Shown: positions 1-10,204, counted from the stretch's first letter. The stretch is 64,000 bases of DNA from Novosphingobium album (ex Hu et al. 2023) (GCF_022832385.1 NZ_JALHLE010000005.1:62001-126000); one strand, 5' to 3'. Made by a program: numbers and translations. Notes: generated from the sequence alone by a model not told the origin.

Positions 1-427
1 CCAGGGCATGGGCGAGCGCGGCAAATGCCTCTGCCCGGCCTTGCGCCATGGTTCGCAGCGCTTCGCCAGGCAGGGGGGCGGCACCCGTCAATGCTTCCCA
101 GCCATCGACCAGCGCCGTCAACGCCTTGTGCCTGCCGTTCCAGCTGCGCAATGCTGCGAGGAGAGGTTCGCCCTCAGGCCATTCGTTTTGATCGCGGCCC
201 AGAGATTCCCGCCACCATGACAGCCGCAGTTGCGCCAGCATCGGTTCCCGCGAATGCCGCAACAGACCGGCTAGCCGTGCATCCAGTGCAAACAGCGCCA
301 ACGTGGGAAGCCGCGCCGAAGCAGGCGCATAGGCCAGTGCCAGGCGCGAAACGGCCGGCAGCGACTGGATAAGGGCGTCTTCATGCCTCGATGCCGACGA
401 ATTCGCAGAAGATGTTTGGTCAGACAC
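1..427 (-). CDS. squalene/phytoene synthase family protein, N-terminal part (cut by left edge)
   Basis: Reading leftwards from a GTG at 425-427, an open frame runs without a stop to the window edge (about 142 residues). It begins MSDQTSSANSS and then DALIQSLPAVSRLALAYAPA, with LAQLRLSWWRESL around residues 60-75. That is the N-terminal helix pattern of bacterial squalene/phytoene synthase-like proteins that condense or bind prenyl diphosphates. The aspartate-rich catalytic motifs would lie beyond the edge, so activity cannot be judged. A GAGAGG ribosome-binding site lies 4 bases before the GTG. Similar short squalene/phytoene synthase-like genes occur in sphingomonads with no proven role, so a hopanoid or carotenoid role is only inference. 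Confidence 0.72.
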   Translation of the reverse strand, partial: MSDQTSSANSSASRHEDALIQSLPAVSRLALAYAPASARLPTLALFALDARLAGLLRHSREPMLAQLRLSWWRESLGRDQNEWPEGEPLLAALRSWNGRHKALTALVDGWEALTGAAPLPGEALRTMAQGRAEAFAALAHAL

Positions 428-590
428 AGCGCCTCTCTAGGCAGCCAACGCGGGCACGCAAGCCTGCCCCGGATCGCGTTATGCCGCAGTGTACCAACAC
501 GAAAACCGCGATACGTCCGAATTCGTGCCGATTTCATCCGCCCGCAAACGGTGCGGCGGCCGGGAACCATGCCCGCAGCCGCCGTCCGTA

Positions 591-1949
591 TCAGCGATAG
601 CAGACTTTCTTCACTGCCGCGATCACGCGCGGAACATCGATGATGGCCGCCTTTTCGAGGTTGGCCGCGTAAGGCAGCGGGACATCCTCATTGCAAACAC
701 GCACGACCGGCGCGTCGAGGTCGTCGAAGCCTTCCTCCATGCAGATCGCGATGATTTCCGAGGCAATCGAACAGACCGGGAAGCCTTCCTCGGCCACGAC
801 CATGCGGTTGGTCTTGGCAAGGCTTGCAAGCACGGACTCCTTGTCGAGCGGACGCAGCGTGCGCAGGTCGAGCACTTCGGCGTCGATGCCTTCAGCCGCG
901 AGCGTTTCGGCGGCTTCCAGCGCGATGCCGACGCCGATCGAGTAGGACACGATGGTCACGTCCTTGCCCTCGCGCATGATCCGCGCCTTGCCGATCGGCA
1001 GCACGTGATCGTCGAGTTCGGGCAGTTCGAAAGTCCGGCCGTAGACCAGTTCGTTTTCGAGGAAGACGACCGGGTCCTCGCAGCGGATCGCCGCCTTGAG
1101 CAGGCCCTTTGCGTCCGACGCGTCATACGGTGCAATCACGATCAGGCCGGGCACGTTGGCGTACCAGGGGCCATAGTTCTGCGAGTGCTGCGCACCGACG
1201 CGCGACGCCGCGCCGTTAGGGCCGCGGAACACGACCGGACAGCGCATCTGGCCGCCGGACATGTAGTTGGTCTTGGCCGCCGAGTTGATGATGTGGTCAA
1301 TCGCCTGCATGGCGAAGTTGAACGTCATGAACTCGACCACCGGGCGCAGGCCGCCCATGGCGGCGCCGGTGCCGATACCGGCAAAGCCATATTCGGTGAT
1401 TGGCGTGTCGATCACGCGCTTGTCGCCGAATTCGTCGAGCAGGCCCTGCGTGACCTTGTAGGCGCCCTGATACTGGGCGACTTCCTCGCCCATCACGAAG
1501 ACGCGTTCGTCACGGCGCATTTCCTCGGCCATGGCATCGCGCAGCGCTTCGCGCACAGTCGAGGTCTTCATATTGGTGCCGGCGGGAACCTCGGGGTCCT
1601 TGCGCGCAGGCGCCGGGGCCAGTGCTTCAGCCTTGGCAACGGGCTGCGGTGCTGCGGGCGCAGGCTCAGCCTTCGGCGCGGGAGCGGCGACGCTGCCGGC
1701 ATCCTCGCCCTCACCTGCCATTACAGCGATGACCGTACCGACCTTCACGCCTTCGGTGCCTTCAGGCACAAGGATCTTGCCGACCGTGCCTTCATCGACG
1801 GCTTCGAATTCCATCGTGGCCTTGTCGGTTTCGATTTCAGCCAGGATATCACCGGAAGCGACTTCGTCGCCTTCCTTGACCAGCCACTTTGCGAGCTTGC
1901 CCTCTTCCATCGTCGGCGAGAGCGCGGGCATCTTGAGTTCGATCGCCAT
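591..1949 (-). CDS. pdhB: pyruvate dehydrogenase E1 component subunit beta with N-terminal lipoyl domain
   Basis: A 452-residue protein. Residues 1-75 are a biotinyl/lipoyl domain with the lipoylated lysine in the ETDKATMEF motif. An Ala/Pro-rich linker follows to about residue 125, then a transketolase-type E1 beta domain (EGIVEGPR-like fold, [10 protein letters not shown], and the C-terminal [10 protein letters not shown] typical of the family). With PdhA it decarboxylates pyruvate and passes the acetyl group to E2 in the cytoplasm. The E1-beta fused to a lipoyl domain is characteristic of alphaproteobacteria. Its ATG shares one base with the TGA of pdhA (TGATG), indicating translational coupling. 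The E2 and E3 genes are not in the window. Confidence 0.96.
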   Translation of the reverse strand: MAIELKMPALSPTMEEGKLAKWLVKEGDEVASGDILAEIETDKATMEFEAVDEGTVGKILVPEGTEGVKVGTVIAVMAGEGEDAGSVAAPAPKAEPAPAAPQPVAKAEALAPAPARKDPEVPAGTNMKTSTVREALRDAMAEEMRRDERVFVMGEEVAQYQGAYKVTQGLLDEFGDKRVIDTPITEYGFAGIGTGAAMGGLRPVVEFMTFNFAMQAIDHIINSAAKTNYMSGGQMRCPVVFRGPNGAASRVGAQHSQNYGPWYANVPGLIVIAPYDASDAKGLLKAAIRCEDPVVFLENELVYGRTFELPELDDHVLPIGKARIMREGKDVTIVSYSIGVGIALEAAETLAAEGIDAEVLDLRTLRPLDKESVLASLAKTNRMVVAEEGFPVCSIASEIIAICMEEGFDDLDAPVVRVCNEDVPLPYAANLEKAAIIDVPRVIAAVKKVCYR

Positions 1950-3028
1950 CAGTAGCGCTCCACCAGGACGTCAGTGTAGAGTTCGGACATTTCGGGCTCG
2001 GGCGAGCTTTCGGCGAAATCCGCCGCTTCGGTCACGGCTGCGCGCACGCGCTTGTCGATGTCCTTGAGGCTCGCCTCGGTCACGCCCAATTCGAGCAGCT
2101 CTGCCTTGGCGTGCTCGATCGGATCGCGTTTCTCGCGCACGTCCTGCACTTCCTCGCGGCTGCGGTACTTGGCAGGGTCCGACATCGAGTGGCCGCGATA
2201 GCGGTAGGTGCTCAGTTCCATGAGCACCGGCCCATTGCCGCCGCGGACATGCTCGAGAGCGATCTCGGCCGCCTTGCGCACTTCGAGAACGTCCATGCCA
2301 TCGACCTGCATGCCGGGAATGCGGAACGCGGTGCCGCGGCGGTAGAAATGTGTCTCGGCCGATCCGCGCTTGACCGCAGTGCCCATGGCGTACTGGTTGT
2401 TCTCCACCACGAACACGATCGGCAGCTTCCACAGCGAGGCCATGTTGAAGGCTTCGTAGACCTGCCCCTGGTTGGACGCACCGTCACCGAAATAGGCGAG
2501 CGTCACGCCGCCATCCTCGTTATACTTGTGCGCAAAGGCGAGACCGGCACCGAGCGGCACCTGTGCCCCCACGATGCCATGGCCGCCATAGAAACGGTGA
2601 TCGACGCTGAACATGTGCATCGAACCGCCCTTGCCCTTCGAGATACCCGAATGGCGGCCAGTCAATTCAGCCATGATCACTTTGGGGTCGATGCCATAGG
2701 CCAGCATGTGGCCGTGATCGCGATAGCCGGTGATGACGGAATCCAGCCCACCCGTGAGCGCGGACTGCAGGCCCACGGCCACGGCTTCCTGCCCGATATA
2801 AAGATGGCAGAAACCGCCAATCAACCCAAGGCCATAGAGCTGCCCCGCCTTCTCTTCGAAACGGCGGATCAACAGCATCTGCTCGTAGAAATGCAGCAAT
2901 TCTTCCTTGCTCGCCTTGTAGCGGCGATCCGCTGCATGGGCTTGCTGAAGGCTGTGGAGGGCGAAATCTTCGCCGTCGGCTACGGCAGGTTCATTGCCGC
3001 TTTCAGCGGCGTTCTTGGCTTTGGGCAA
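1949..3028 (-). CDS. pdhA: pyruvate dehydrogenase E1 component subunit alpha
   Basis: A 359-residue E1 alpha subunit of the pyruvate dehydrogenase complex. The thiamine diphosphate motif is visible as [15 protein letters not shown], followed by ALWKLP-like and VVENN segments, and the regulatory-loop segment [11 protein letters not shown] is intact. The N-terminal 35 residues are an acidic low-complexity extension before the catalytic core starts at YKASKEELL. It forms the alpha2beta2 E1 heterotetramer with PdhB directly downstream. The ftsB-like gene lies 124 bp downstream of its start on the upstream side of the transcript, an arrangement common in alphaproteobacteria. Confidence 0.96.
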   Translation of the reverse strand: MPKAKNAAESGNEPAVADGEDFALHSLQQAHAADRRYKASKEELLHFYEQMLLIRRFEEKAGQLYGLGLIGGFCHLYIGQEAVAVGLQSALTGGLDSVITGYRDHGHMLAYGIDPKVIMAELTGRHSGISKGKGGSMHMFSVDHRFYGGHGIVGAQVPLGAGLAFAHKYNEDGGVTLAYFGDGASNQGQVYEAFNMASLWKLPIVFVVENNQYAMGTAVKRGSAETHFYRRGTAFRIPGMQVDGMDVLEVRKAAEIALEHVRGGNGPVLMELSTYRYRGHSMSDPAKYRSREEVQDVREKRDPIEHAKAELLELGVTEASLKDIDKRVRAAVTEAADFAESSPEPEMSELYTDVLVERY

Positions 3029-3152
3029 AGCGGGCTCCCAATCGTTGGTGCGATCGATTCACCCGCGATATAGGCAAGACCGCCGGAAAGCGGAAGCAGT
3101 GTGACAGGAAATTGCTCGCGATGCGGAAAATATTATAGCGCGACGCAAGGCG

Positions 3153-3455
3153 TCAGTGCAGCAACATCACCATCTCGTCCGACCGTGCGACATTCAAATT
3201 GCTGCGCAGCAGTTCGCCCGCCAGATCGGGATCGGCATTCTTCGGATCAAGCAGTTTCACGCGGTTCTTCCAGTGATCGCGTTCCAGCTTCATGGAAGCC
3301 AGCTTGGCACGCTGCTGTTCCAGAAGGTGCTGGTTTTCACCCCAGGCGATCAATCCGCTCGGTCCGGCCACGGCATAGAGACCCATCAACAGAAGCATGG
3401 CCAGCGCCAGCCCCTGAACGAGCCTCTCTTTAACAATGCCGTGATCTTGCCGCAT
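3153..3455 (-). CDS. FtsB/DivIC-family septum formation initiator protein
   Basis: A 100-residue small bitopic protein. After a short cytoplasmic tail (MRQDHGIVKER) there is one membrane segment at about residues 10-32 (LALAMLLLMGLYAVAGP). A coiled-coil heptad region of about 35 residues follows (ENQHLLEQQRAKLASMKLER) and a C-terminal part containing RVKLLDPKNADPDLAGELLR. This is the FtsB/DivIC layout, a subunit of the FtsQLB complex in divisome assembly. The start at 3455 was chosen over upstream ATG and TTG codons because GAGGA lies 3 bases before it. It sits just upstream of pdhA, a common alphaproteobacterial linkage. Confidence in the family is high; its role in this organism is inferred. 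Confidence 0.88.
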   Translation of the reverse strand: MRQDHGIVKERLVQGLALAMLLLMGLYAVAGPSGLIAWGENQHLLEQQRAKLASMKLERDHWKNRVKLLDPKNADPDLAGELLRSNLNVARSDEMVMLLH

Positions 3456-3609
3456 GGTCCTCATGGAATTGATAGAATCACAAGTGATTCCGCCTTGCAA
3501 GCCAAATTCCATAGCGGTTTGCACCACTTTGGCCCACGAACGCACCATTCGTTCCGCCGCATTCGCGAAACGATAGGTGTTGATAACTTTTTGCGACCCG
3601 TTGGGCGCC

Positions 3610-5094
3610 TCAAAGCTTTCCAGGCGGGACGTTCCCGATCGCCTTGTTGAGGGCCACAAAGCGGATGTTCATTTGTGCATCGAGATCGGCCCGTTCGCGC
3701 CGAGCCTGCAACTCGGCTCGTTTCGCGTCGATGACCGGCAGATAGTTAAGCGCGCCGGCCTTGTAGCGAGCTTTCACAAGGTCCAGCACATGTGCGGTGT
3801 TGGCCTCACGCGCGGACAACATGCGGTCCTGCGCCCGGTCGGCGGTGTAGCCGCTCAGGGCGTCGTCGATTTCCTGCCATGCCTTGAGCACGGTCTTCTG
3901 GTATCCTACTGCCGCTTCGCGTGCTTCGAGTTTGCGCAGCTTCACGACGGCGCGGCGGCGCCCACCGTCGAACACCGGCAGATCGAGACTGGGTCCGATG
4001 GACCATGTGCGGCTTCCCCAGTCGAACAGGTTCTGGCTGCGGTACGTTTCAAGATTCAAACTGCCGCCCAGACGAATGCTGGGGTAGAGATCCGCCGTTG
4101 CAACGCCGATCCCCGCCGTCGCGGCGTGCAGCTGCGCCACCGACGCCCTCACATCGGGTCGCCCGAGTGCAACCTGTGATGGCATGCCCAGCGACAGGTC
4201 CGGGAGGGCGTTTGCGGAAGGAGAAGCGCCACCGCGCAGTTCCTCGTTCAATTCCCCGGGATGCTTGCCCAGCAGCAGGGAAAGCCGGTTGATCTGCATC
4301 GCTTCGCCCGCCGTCAGCGCCGGCAGCGAGGCCCGCAGGGCGTTGAGCTGGGCACTCTCCTGCTCGAGGCTGCTGTGATCCTCAAGCCCCCCGTTCACGC
4401 GCGCGGCAACGATCGACACCCTTTCCTGCAGCAAGGCAATGTCGCCCTCCGCAATCGCGATCTGGCTCTGCGTTTCGCGCAGGCTGAAATAGGCCTGCGC
4501 CACTTCGCTGACGATGCTGAGACGGGCGAGATCGAGCAATGCCTCCTGTTGCGAGACCCGCGCACCGGCCTGTTCCACCTGCCGCCGGACCTTACCCCAC
4601 AAGTCGAGTTCCCAGGCGGCATCGAAGCCCCCCTGATAGAGCGTGAAGGGTTCGGCAAGGAATTTGGCCAGCGCATCGCGATCCGATCCGATCGCGTCGA
4701 AGAGGCGCGTCGAAGCACCATATTCACTCAGCCGGTTGCGCACGACGTCCGCCCCGGCATTGACCTGCGGCAGCCCGGCAGCCTTCGTTCCCTGCGCCTG
4801 AACCCTTGCCTGTGCGTAGTGCAGCGCGGCCGTTTCGATGTCGGGGCTCGCGGCCAGCGCCTCGCGTTCGAGGTTGTCCAGTACCGGATCACCGAACAGC
4901 GTCCACCAGTCGGACGGGATCGTCTCCCCCTGCCCCACCGGCGCGATCAGCGCGGGATCACCGCTGCGCCAGCTCGACCAGTCGGCAGGAGCTGCCGCCT
5001 GCGGCGCCTTGAAGTCTGGTCCCACCGTGCATCCTGAAAGAGAGGTTGCAGCCGCGCCAAGGGCAAGGAGCGGAAGGATACGGGCGGATCTCAT
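3610..5094 (-). CDS. NodT-family outer membrane efflux lipoprotein (TolC-like)
   Basis: A 494-residue outer membrane factor. It has a lipoprotein signal peptide ending in the lipobox LSGC (Cys22), then the TVGPDFKAP start typical of NodT/OprM proteins. Two TolC-like alpha-helical repeats follow, with the diagnostic ALGRPDVRASVAQLHAATAGIGVA segment near residues 330-350. It forms the outer-membrane channel of a tripartite exporter. The start at 5094 is set by the signal peptide; an upstream extension of the frame lies inside the preceding permease gene. It follows the permease after 19 bp and is the last gene of the exporter operon, so the ABC-2 pump probably exports across both membranes. Confidence 0.93.
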   Translation of the reverse strand: MRSARILPLLALGAAATSLSGCTVGPDFKAPQAAAPADWSSWRSGDPALIAPVGQGETIPSDWWTLFGDPVLDNLEREALAASPDIETAALHYAQARVQAQGTKAAGLPQVNAGADVVRNRLSEYGASTRLFDAIGSDRDALAKFLAEPFTLYQGGFDAAWELDLWGKVRRQVEQAGARVSQQEALLDLARLSIVSEVAQAYFSLRETQSQIAIAEGDIALLQERVSIVAARVNGGLEDHSSLEQESAQLNALRASLPALTAGEAMQINRLSLLLGKHPGELNEELRGGASPSANALPDLSLGMPSQVALGRPDVRASVAQLHAATAGIGVATADLYPSIRLGGSLNLETYRSQNLFDWGSRTWSIGPSLDLPVFDGGRRRAVVKLRKLEAREAAVGYQKTVLKAWQEIDDALSGYTADRAQDRMLSAREANTAHVLDLVKARYKAGALNYLPVIDAKRAELQARRERADLDAQMNIRFVALNKAIGNVPPGKL

Positions 5095-5113
5095 AGCAAG
5101 GTATCCATTTTCA

Positions 5114-6226
5114 TCAGGCCAGACGATTGCGGAACAGCCAGGCCGCGAGCGGCATGGTGACGCTGGCAACCACAAGCATCGGCACGAAATCGAACGCGAT
5201 GTCGAACAGTCCCGCGCCTTCCAGATAGACACGCCGCACCAGATCGACACCGAAGCGAAGCGGGTTGGCATATGTCAGGATCTGCAGCACTTCGGGCATG
5301 TTCCGGATCGGTGTAACGAGCCCGGAAAGCAGCGTCAGCGGCATGAGCAGCATGAACGTGTAGAGCATCGCCTGCTGCATGTTCAGGGCAAGCGCGGATA
5401 TCGACATGCCAATGCCCACCGAAGCGCCCGTGAACCCGAACAGCCCCAGATAGAGCAGCCACAGAGATCCGTTCATGGGGACCTCGAACCACAAGCGCGC
5501 GATCAAGAGCACAAGAGTTGATTGCATCACCCCTACGAGTACCGCCGGTATCGCCTTGCCGGTGAGGATCTGGAGAGGCGTCAACGGCGTCACCAGCAAC
5601 TGGTCGAACGTCCCCTGCTCTCTCTCCCGCGCGACCGACAGCGCGGCCAGCAGAAGCGTCTGCAACATGGATAGCGTCGCGATCATGGCAGGCAGGATCT
5701 GCCAGCGCGAATCGAGGTTTGGATTGAACCATGCCCGCCTGACGACCGTGATCGGAGGTGCACCGGCACGTTTCGCGTTAAAGGCAGTGGCGACTGCGTT
5801 CACATAGCCTGCTGCGGCACCGGCCGTGGTGGAATTGCGGCCGTCGAGGATGACCTGCACCGGGGCTTGCCCGCCTTTGGCCAGCCGTGTGGCGAAATCG
5901 GAAGGGATGCTCACGGCCATGAGAACCCGTCCGTCGTCGATAACCTCGGCGATTTGCAGGGAATTGGTCAGTGTCGCCTGACGCTTGAAGATGCCGGTAC
6001 CATCAAGGCGCGTCAGAAATTCCGCCGAGGCGGCACTATGGCTTTGATCGAGCACGGCGTAGGGTACGTTTTTCAGGTCAAACGTCGCGGCATAGCCGAA
6101 CAGTAGCGATTGGATCAGCGCGGGCCCGACCAGAATCACGCGGTTCGCCGGGTCCTTCACAAGTGCAAGAATCTCCTTCCGGCACAACACGAAGATCTGG
6201 GCAAGGCTGGCGATGAGACGGTCCAT
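5114..6226 (-). CDS. ABC-2 type transporter permease (YbhR-like)
   Basis: A 370-residue inner-membrane permease. A first membrane segment lies at about residues 25-45, a large periplasmic domain runs to about residue 175, and five membrane segments fill the C-terminal half. The REREQGTFDQLLVTPL motif after the second membrane helix is typical of ABC-2 permeases. It starts 4 bp after the preceding permease gene, with which it would form a heterodimer driven by the double ATPase. E. coli YbhR and YbhS are the best known relatives and are linked to cefoperazone and chloramphenicol sensitivity and cation export. The substrate here is unknown. Confidence 0.92.
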   Translation of the reverse strand: MDRLIASLAQIFVLCRKEILALVKDPANRVILVGPALIQSLLFGYAATFDLKNVPYAVLDQSHSAASAEFLTRLDGTGIFKRQATLTNSLQIAEVIDDGRVLMAVSIPSDFATRLAKGGQAPVQVILDGRNSTTAGAAAGYVNAVATAFNAKRAGAPPITVVRRAWFNPNLDSRWQILPAMIATLSMLQTLLLAALSVAREREQGTFDQLLVTPLTPLQILTGKAIPAVLVGVMQSTLVLLIARLWFEVPMNGSLWLLYLGLFGFTGASVGIGMSISALALNMQQAMLYTFMLLMPLTLLSGLVTPIRNMPEVLQILTYANPLRFGVDLVRRVYLEGAGLFDIAFDFVPMLVVASVTMPLAAWLFRNRLA

Positions 6227-6230
6227 GGCT

Positions 6231-7361
6231 CTAGTCCAGTCTCTTGCGAACGGTGCGCCAGGTCAGAGCCAGCAGCAGCAAAGCGTAGCCGAGCATGATC
6301 ACGCAACCTTTCGCCACCATGGCCCAGTCGGTTCCGGCCAGGAACAGGGTCTTGATCACGCCCATGAAATGGGTGGCCGGCACGATCTGGCTCGCGACCT
6401 TCACCGCAAAGGGCACGTTGCGCAGGTCGAACACGAACCCGGACAGCATCATGGCAGGCATAAAACTGGTCAGCAGTGCCATCTGGCTCGCGGCAAACTG
6501 ATTGCGGGTCACCCCGGAAATGAACAATCCCATCAGCAACGATACGACCAGGTACGCTATCGATGTGATGAGGATGGCCAGCAATGATCCCCTGATCGGC
6601 ACCTGAAACAGGATGCGGGCGGCTAAAATGCACATGGCCAGATCGAGCAGACCGATGAGCAGGTAGGGCGCAATCTTGGCCAGCACGAGTTCGAGGGGAC
6701 GCACCGGCGTAACGAACAGGGCCTCCAGCGTGCCGCGTTCCCATTCGCGCGCGATCAGCATGGAGGTCAGGAACGCACCGACCAGCGTCATGATCAGCGC
6801 GACCAGCCCGGGCACGAGGTACCAGGTACTGATCCCGGCTTCGTTGAACCAGATCCGCTGCGCCAGCACGATGCTGCCTGTGCTCCCGGCGCCACTCTTT
6901 CCCCGGTCCATTCGCCGCAAGGCAACCGTGCCAATGGCGCCATTGATATACGCTTCAAGACTGGTCGCCGTGGTGGAATCTATACCGTTCAGGATCAACT
7001 GCACTTGCGCGTTGCCCCTGGCCTGCTGCTCGGCGAAGTCGATCGGTACACGCACGATGGCATCGGCCTTGCCTGCCCGCAGCAGGGCATCTGCCTCGGC
7101 CATGCTGGTAACTTCCACCGGCACCAGATAGCGTGATCCGGCGAGCCCTGAGACAGCTTCGCGCGCGGCTGCCGAATTGCTCTCCATCACTACTGCTATG
7201 GGTGCGTTCTTGACGTCGAACGAGAGACCGTATCCGAATAGCAGGATCAGCACGACGGGCAGGATCAGGCCCACCAGCAGATTGCTGCGGTCGCGCAGCA
7301 TCTGGCGGGTCTCCTTGCGAACAAGGGCAATGAGCCGGGTCTTGAACGCGGCGTTGCTCAC
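6231..7361 (-). CDS. ABC-2 type transporter permease (YbhS-like)
   Basis: A 376-residue paralogue of the next gene. It has an N-terminal membrane helix (NLLVGLILPVVLILLFGYGL), a periplasmic domain of about 150 residues, and a C-terminal ABC-2 membrane domain with the coupling motif REWERGTLEALFVTPV. Its start overlaps the ATPase stop by 4 bp (ATGA), so the two are translationally coupled. Operon order is adaptor, ATPase, permease, permease, outer-membrane factor, which is the E. coli ybhGFSR order plus a dedicated TolC-like protein. The exported compound cannot be told from sequence. Confidence 0.92.
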   Translation of the reverse strand: MSNAAFKTRLIALVRKETRQMLRDRSNLLVGLILPVVLILLFGYGLSFDVKNAPIAVVMESNSAAAREAVSGLAGSRYLVPVEVTSMAEADALLRAGKADAIVRVPIDFAEQQARGNAQVQLILNGIDSTTATSLEAYINGAIGTVALRRMDRGKSGAGSTGSIVLAQRIWFNEAGISTWYLVPGLVALIMTLVGAFLTSMLIAREWERGTLEALFVTPVRPLELVLAKIAPYLLIGLLDLAMCILAARILFQVPIRGSLLAILITSIAYLVVSLLMGLFISGVTRNQFAASQMALLTSFMPAMMLSGFVFDLRNVPFAVKVASQIVPATHFMGVIKTLFLAGTDWAMVAKGCVIMLGYALLLLALTWRTVRKRLD

Positions 7362-9133
7362 GCAGCCTCCTGCCCTTCTGCTTCTGCCGCCCGCGCCTTC
7401 TCCACAATAGCGATGAAAGCTTCGTTCATGTGGCCCGACACGATGCCGGAACGCTCCCGTACTCCGCGCGGCGTGCCCAGCGCCAGCAGGCGTCCGGCAT
7501 CCTGAATCGCGATACGGTCGCAGTACTCGGCTTCCTCCATGAAATGGGTGGTCACCACCACCGTCACACCGGACTGCGACAAGGCCGTGATGGTGCGCCA
7601 GAAGGCCCGCCGGGCGAGCGGATCGATACCGCTTGTCGGTTCGTCGAGGAAAAGGATTTCAGGCTGGTGCAACAGCCCTGCCGCCATCGCGAGACGCTGT
7701 TTGTAGCCCAGCGGCAGATTGCCGGAATGAACATCCGGATCGAGGTCGAACTGGCGGATGATCTCGTTCACCCGGTCACGTCGCTCCTTGCCCCGCAGGC
7801 CATAGGCGCCGCCGAAAAAATCGAGGTTCTCGTAAACCGAAAGATTCGAATAGAGCGAGAACTTCTGCGCCACATAGCCGATGCGCGCCCGGGCGGCGGC
7901 CCGCGCGTTGCGCAAGTTGACGCCGGCAACCAAAAGCTCGCCACTGGTCGCCGGAAGCAAGCCGCAGAGCATGCGAAAAGTCGTCGTCTTGCCCGCGCCA
8001 TTCGGCCCCAGCAATCCGAAGATCTCGCCGCGCTTGACTTCGAAACTGGTGTTGGCAACCGCTGTAAAGTCACCGAACCGCCTCACCAGATCACGCACCA
8101 CGATCACCGGACCGTCGCCGTTACCGTTCGTCGCCACTGCGGGCGCTTGCGAAGCCAGCGGAGGCGGCGAAGACGCGTCACCATGCCCGTCGTCATGTTG
8201 ATGCAACAGGAGCATGAAGGCGTCTTCGAGTTCCTCTTCGCGCGGCTGGCAGTCGCAATCATGCAGCAGTGCCTTCAACGCGGCTTCGTTACAGCCCGGC
8301 TGGCAGATGAAGCGAACCTGCCCGCCGCTGGGTACCGCATCGACTACGAGTTCGGGGGCATCGATCATCCGCGCCTGAAGGTCGCGGGCAGGCACACCAT
8401 CGTCGGGCGAGACGACATGGGTCAGCCCCCTGGCCCCCGCTTTCAATTCGTCCGGGGTCCCGTCTGCAAGCAGCATTCCCCGGTTCATCACGAACACATG
8501 ATCGCAGCGTTCAGCCTCATCCATGTAGGCTGTGCTGACGATCACGCTGAGCCCGTCTGACTCGATGAGTTGCTCGATGATCTCCCACAAGTCGCGCCGG
8601 GACAGCGGATCGACGCCGACGCTCGGCTCATCGAGCAGGAGCAGGTCGGGCACCCGCACCAGCGTGCAGGCAAGCCCCAGCTTCTGCTTCATGCCGCCCG
8701 AAAGCTTCCCGGCCGGACGGTCGGTGAAGTGCGCGAGATCGGTCATCGCCAGCAAACGCGAAAAGCGCTCTACCCGGACATCGGCAGGCACGCCATGCAG
8801 GTCGGCATAGAGGTCCAGGTTTTCCTGCACCGAGAGATCTTCGTACAAACCGAAACGCTGCGGCATGTAGCTGATGCGGTTCTGCACTTCCTGCGCATCC
8901 TCGGCGAGATCGATGCCAAGAACATGGAGCCGTCCGCCATCTGGCCGGAGCAGCCCGGCCATCATGCGCATCAGCGTCGTTTTCCCCGCTCCGTCAGGCC
9001 CCACGACCGCCGCCAGCGTACCGGGCGGAATCGACAGCGAGATACCGTCGATGGCCTGGAACGGCTTGCCATCGGGTCCGTCGAACGTCTTGCTCAACGC
9101 CTTGATGACAACGCTGGGCGGCGTGTCATTCAC
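7358..9133 (-). CDS. double-domain ABC transporter ATPase (YbhF-like)
   Basis: A 591-residue protein with two complete ABC ATPase domains in one chain. The first has Walker A GPDGAGKT at residues 45-52, signature LSGGMKQKLGLA and Walker B LLLLDEP. The second begins near residue 320 with Walker A GPNGAGKT and Walker B ILFLDEP. Its signature LPLGYKQRLAMA departs from LSGGQ, so the two sites may be unequal. A His/Asp-rich linker (LLHQHDDGHGD) joins the domains. It would energise the two ABC-2 permeases encoded downstream. The start overlaps the adaptor gene stop by 4 bp. Confidence 0.94.
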   Translation of the reverse strand: MNDTPPSVVIKALSKTFDGPDGKPFQAIDGISLSIPPGTLAAVVGPDGAGKTTLMRMMAGLLRPDGGRLHVLGIDLAEDAQEVQNRISYMPQRFGLYEDLSVQENLDLYADLHGVPADVRVERFSRLLAMTDLAHFTDRPAGKLSGGMKQKLGLACTLVRVPDLLLLDEPSVGVDPLSRRDLWEIIEQLIESDGLSVIVSTAYMDEAERCDHVFVMNRGMLLADGTPDELKAGARGLTHVVSPDDGVPARDLQARMIDAPELVVDAVPSGGQVRFICQPGCNEAALKALLHDCDCQPREEELEDAFMLLLHQHDDGHGDASSPPPLASQAPAVATNGNGDGPVIVVRDLVRRFGDFTAVANTSFEVKRGEIFGLLGPNGAGKTTTFRMLCGLLPATSGELLVAGVNLRNARAAARARIGYVAQKFSLYSNLSVYENLDFFGGAYGLRGKERRDRVNEIIRQFDLDPDVHSGNLPLGYKQRLAMAAGLLHQPEILFLDEPTSGIDPLARRAFWRTITALSQSGVTVVVTTHFMEEAEYCDRIAIQDAGRLLALGTPRGVRERSGIVSGHMNEAFIAIVEKARAAEAEGQEAA

Positions 9134-10134
9134 TCCCCGGTTCCGAGCTCGAGCTTGATCGTCACCGGCTGGCCAAGACGCAATGCCCCGTCCTTGTCGT
9201 CCACCCTTACGCGCACTTCGTAAACCAGAGCAGTGCGCAGTTCCTCGGTCTCGACCGATTTGGGCGTAAATTCGGCAACGGAGGAAATGTAGCCCACCTT
9301 GCCCGGCACCGGCTTGTCGGGGGCACTGTCTGTCGTGACCTGCGCCGCCATGCCCGGCTTGACCTTACCGAGATCCGTTTCGTTGACATAGACGCGAACC
9401 CATTTCGGGCTGGTCAGCGCCAGTTCGAACACCGGCCGCTGCGGCGAGGCCATGTCCCCCACCTCGGCAAGGCGCGAACGCACGACCGCATCTTCAGGCG
9501 CGTGCAGTTCCCCCTGATCGATCCGGTGCCGGTAAAGCGCGAAAGCCGCCTGCGAGGCCTTGAGCTGCGCCTTTGCGGCTTCGACATCTTCGGTGCGTGG
9601 CCCCTTGATCGTCAGTTGCAAGGCCTCGCTGGCCTGATCCGCCTGGGCCTTCGACGCCTTGGCCGCGCTGGCCGCGCGATCGATCTCCTGATCGCTTACG
9701 CCCTTGCCACCCGTGTTCGCCGCCACTTCACGCAAGCGGGCGAGATCCGCAGCGGCCCGCGTGGCGTCGGCCTGCGCGGCGGCGAGGCGTTCCCGGGCCT
9801 GAGCAATTTCCTCGGGACGCGAACCGTTCTGCATCCGCAGCAGGTTCTGCCGGTCTGCTCCCACTCTGGCTTCTGCCTGCGCGGCTTCCAGCGACAGCGT
9901 CTGCGTGTCCAGGACCGCCAGCAGATCGCCGGCCTTCACCCGGTCCCCCTCTTCGGCGTGGACGGCCTCGATGCGACCGCTGCCGTCGAAAGCCAGCGAG
10001 ACCTGCCGGACATCGACATTGCCCTGCAACACCAGAGTATTGGCATTGGCATCGCCGCGAAATCCCCACCAGAGGAACAGCGCGGCCAGAACCACACCCG
10101 CGAGGATGAATGCGGGAATCAGTTTCTTCATCAA
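9130..10134 (-). CDS. HlyD-family periplasmic adaptor (YbhG-like membrane fusion protein)
   Basis: A 334-residue membrane fusion protein. It has an N-terminal signal anchor (LIPAFILAGVVLAALFLWWG), a lipoyl-like half motif (VDVRQVSLAFDGSGRIEAVHAEEGD), a long alpha-helical hairpin at about residues 75-200 rich in Ala, Glu and Lys, and a beta-barrel region with LHAPEDAVVRSRLAEVGD. It bridges the inner-membrane ABC-2 pump and the NodT channel encoded at the other end of the operon. It is the first gene of the operon and is transcribed away from the TetR regulator across a 99-bp gap. Confidence 0.93.
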   Translation of the reverse strand: MMKKLIPAFILAGVVLAALFLWWGFRGDANANTLVLQGNVDVRQVSLAFDGSGRIEAVHAEEGDRVKAGDLLAVLDTQTLSLEAAQAEARVGADRQNLLRMQNGSRPEEIAQARERLAAAQADATRAAADLARLREVAANTGGKGVSDQEIDRAASAAKASKAQADQASEALQLTIKGPRTEDVEAAKAQLKASQAAFALYRHRIDQGELHAPEDAVVRSRLAEVGDMASPQRPVFELALTSPKWVRVYVNETDLGKVKPGMAAQVTTDSAPDKPVPGKVGYISSVAEFTPKSVETEELRTALVYEVRVRVDDKDGALRLGQPVTIKLELGTGE

Positions 10135-10191
10135 GGGTCGTCCCGGTAGCTCGATTGCAGATGGCGGTTACACGCGAGTCCCGCTTCAATC

Positions 10192-10204
10192 TAAATTGCA
10201 TTTA
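10192..10204. promoter_or_regulatory. candidate operator of the exporter operon / TetR regulator
   Basis: The 99-bp gap between the divergent adaptor and TetR genes contains an AT-rich inverted repeat, TAAAT-TGC-ATTTA. It stands out against the GC-rich surroundings and lies 30 bp before the regulator start. TetR proteins of the CecR type usually bind such sites between themselves and the divergent operon, so control of both promoters is inferred. Binding has not been shown. Confidence 0.45.
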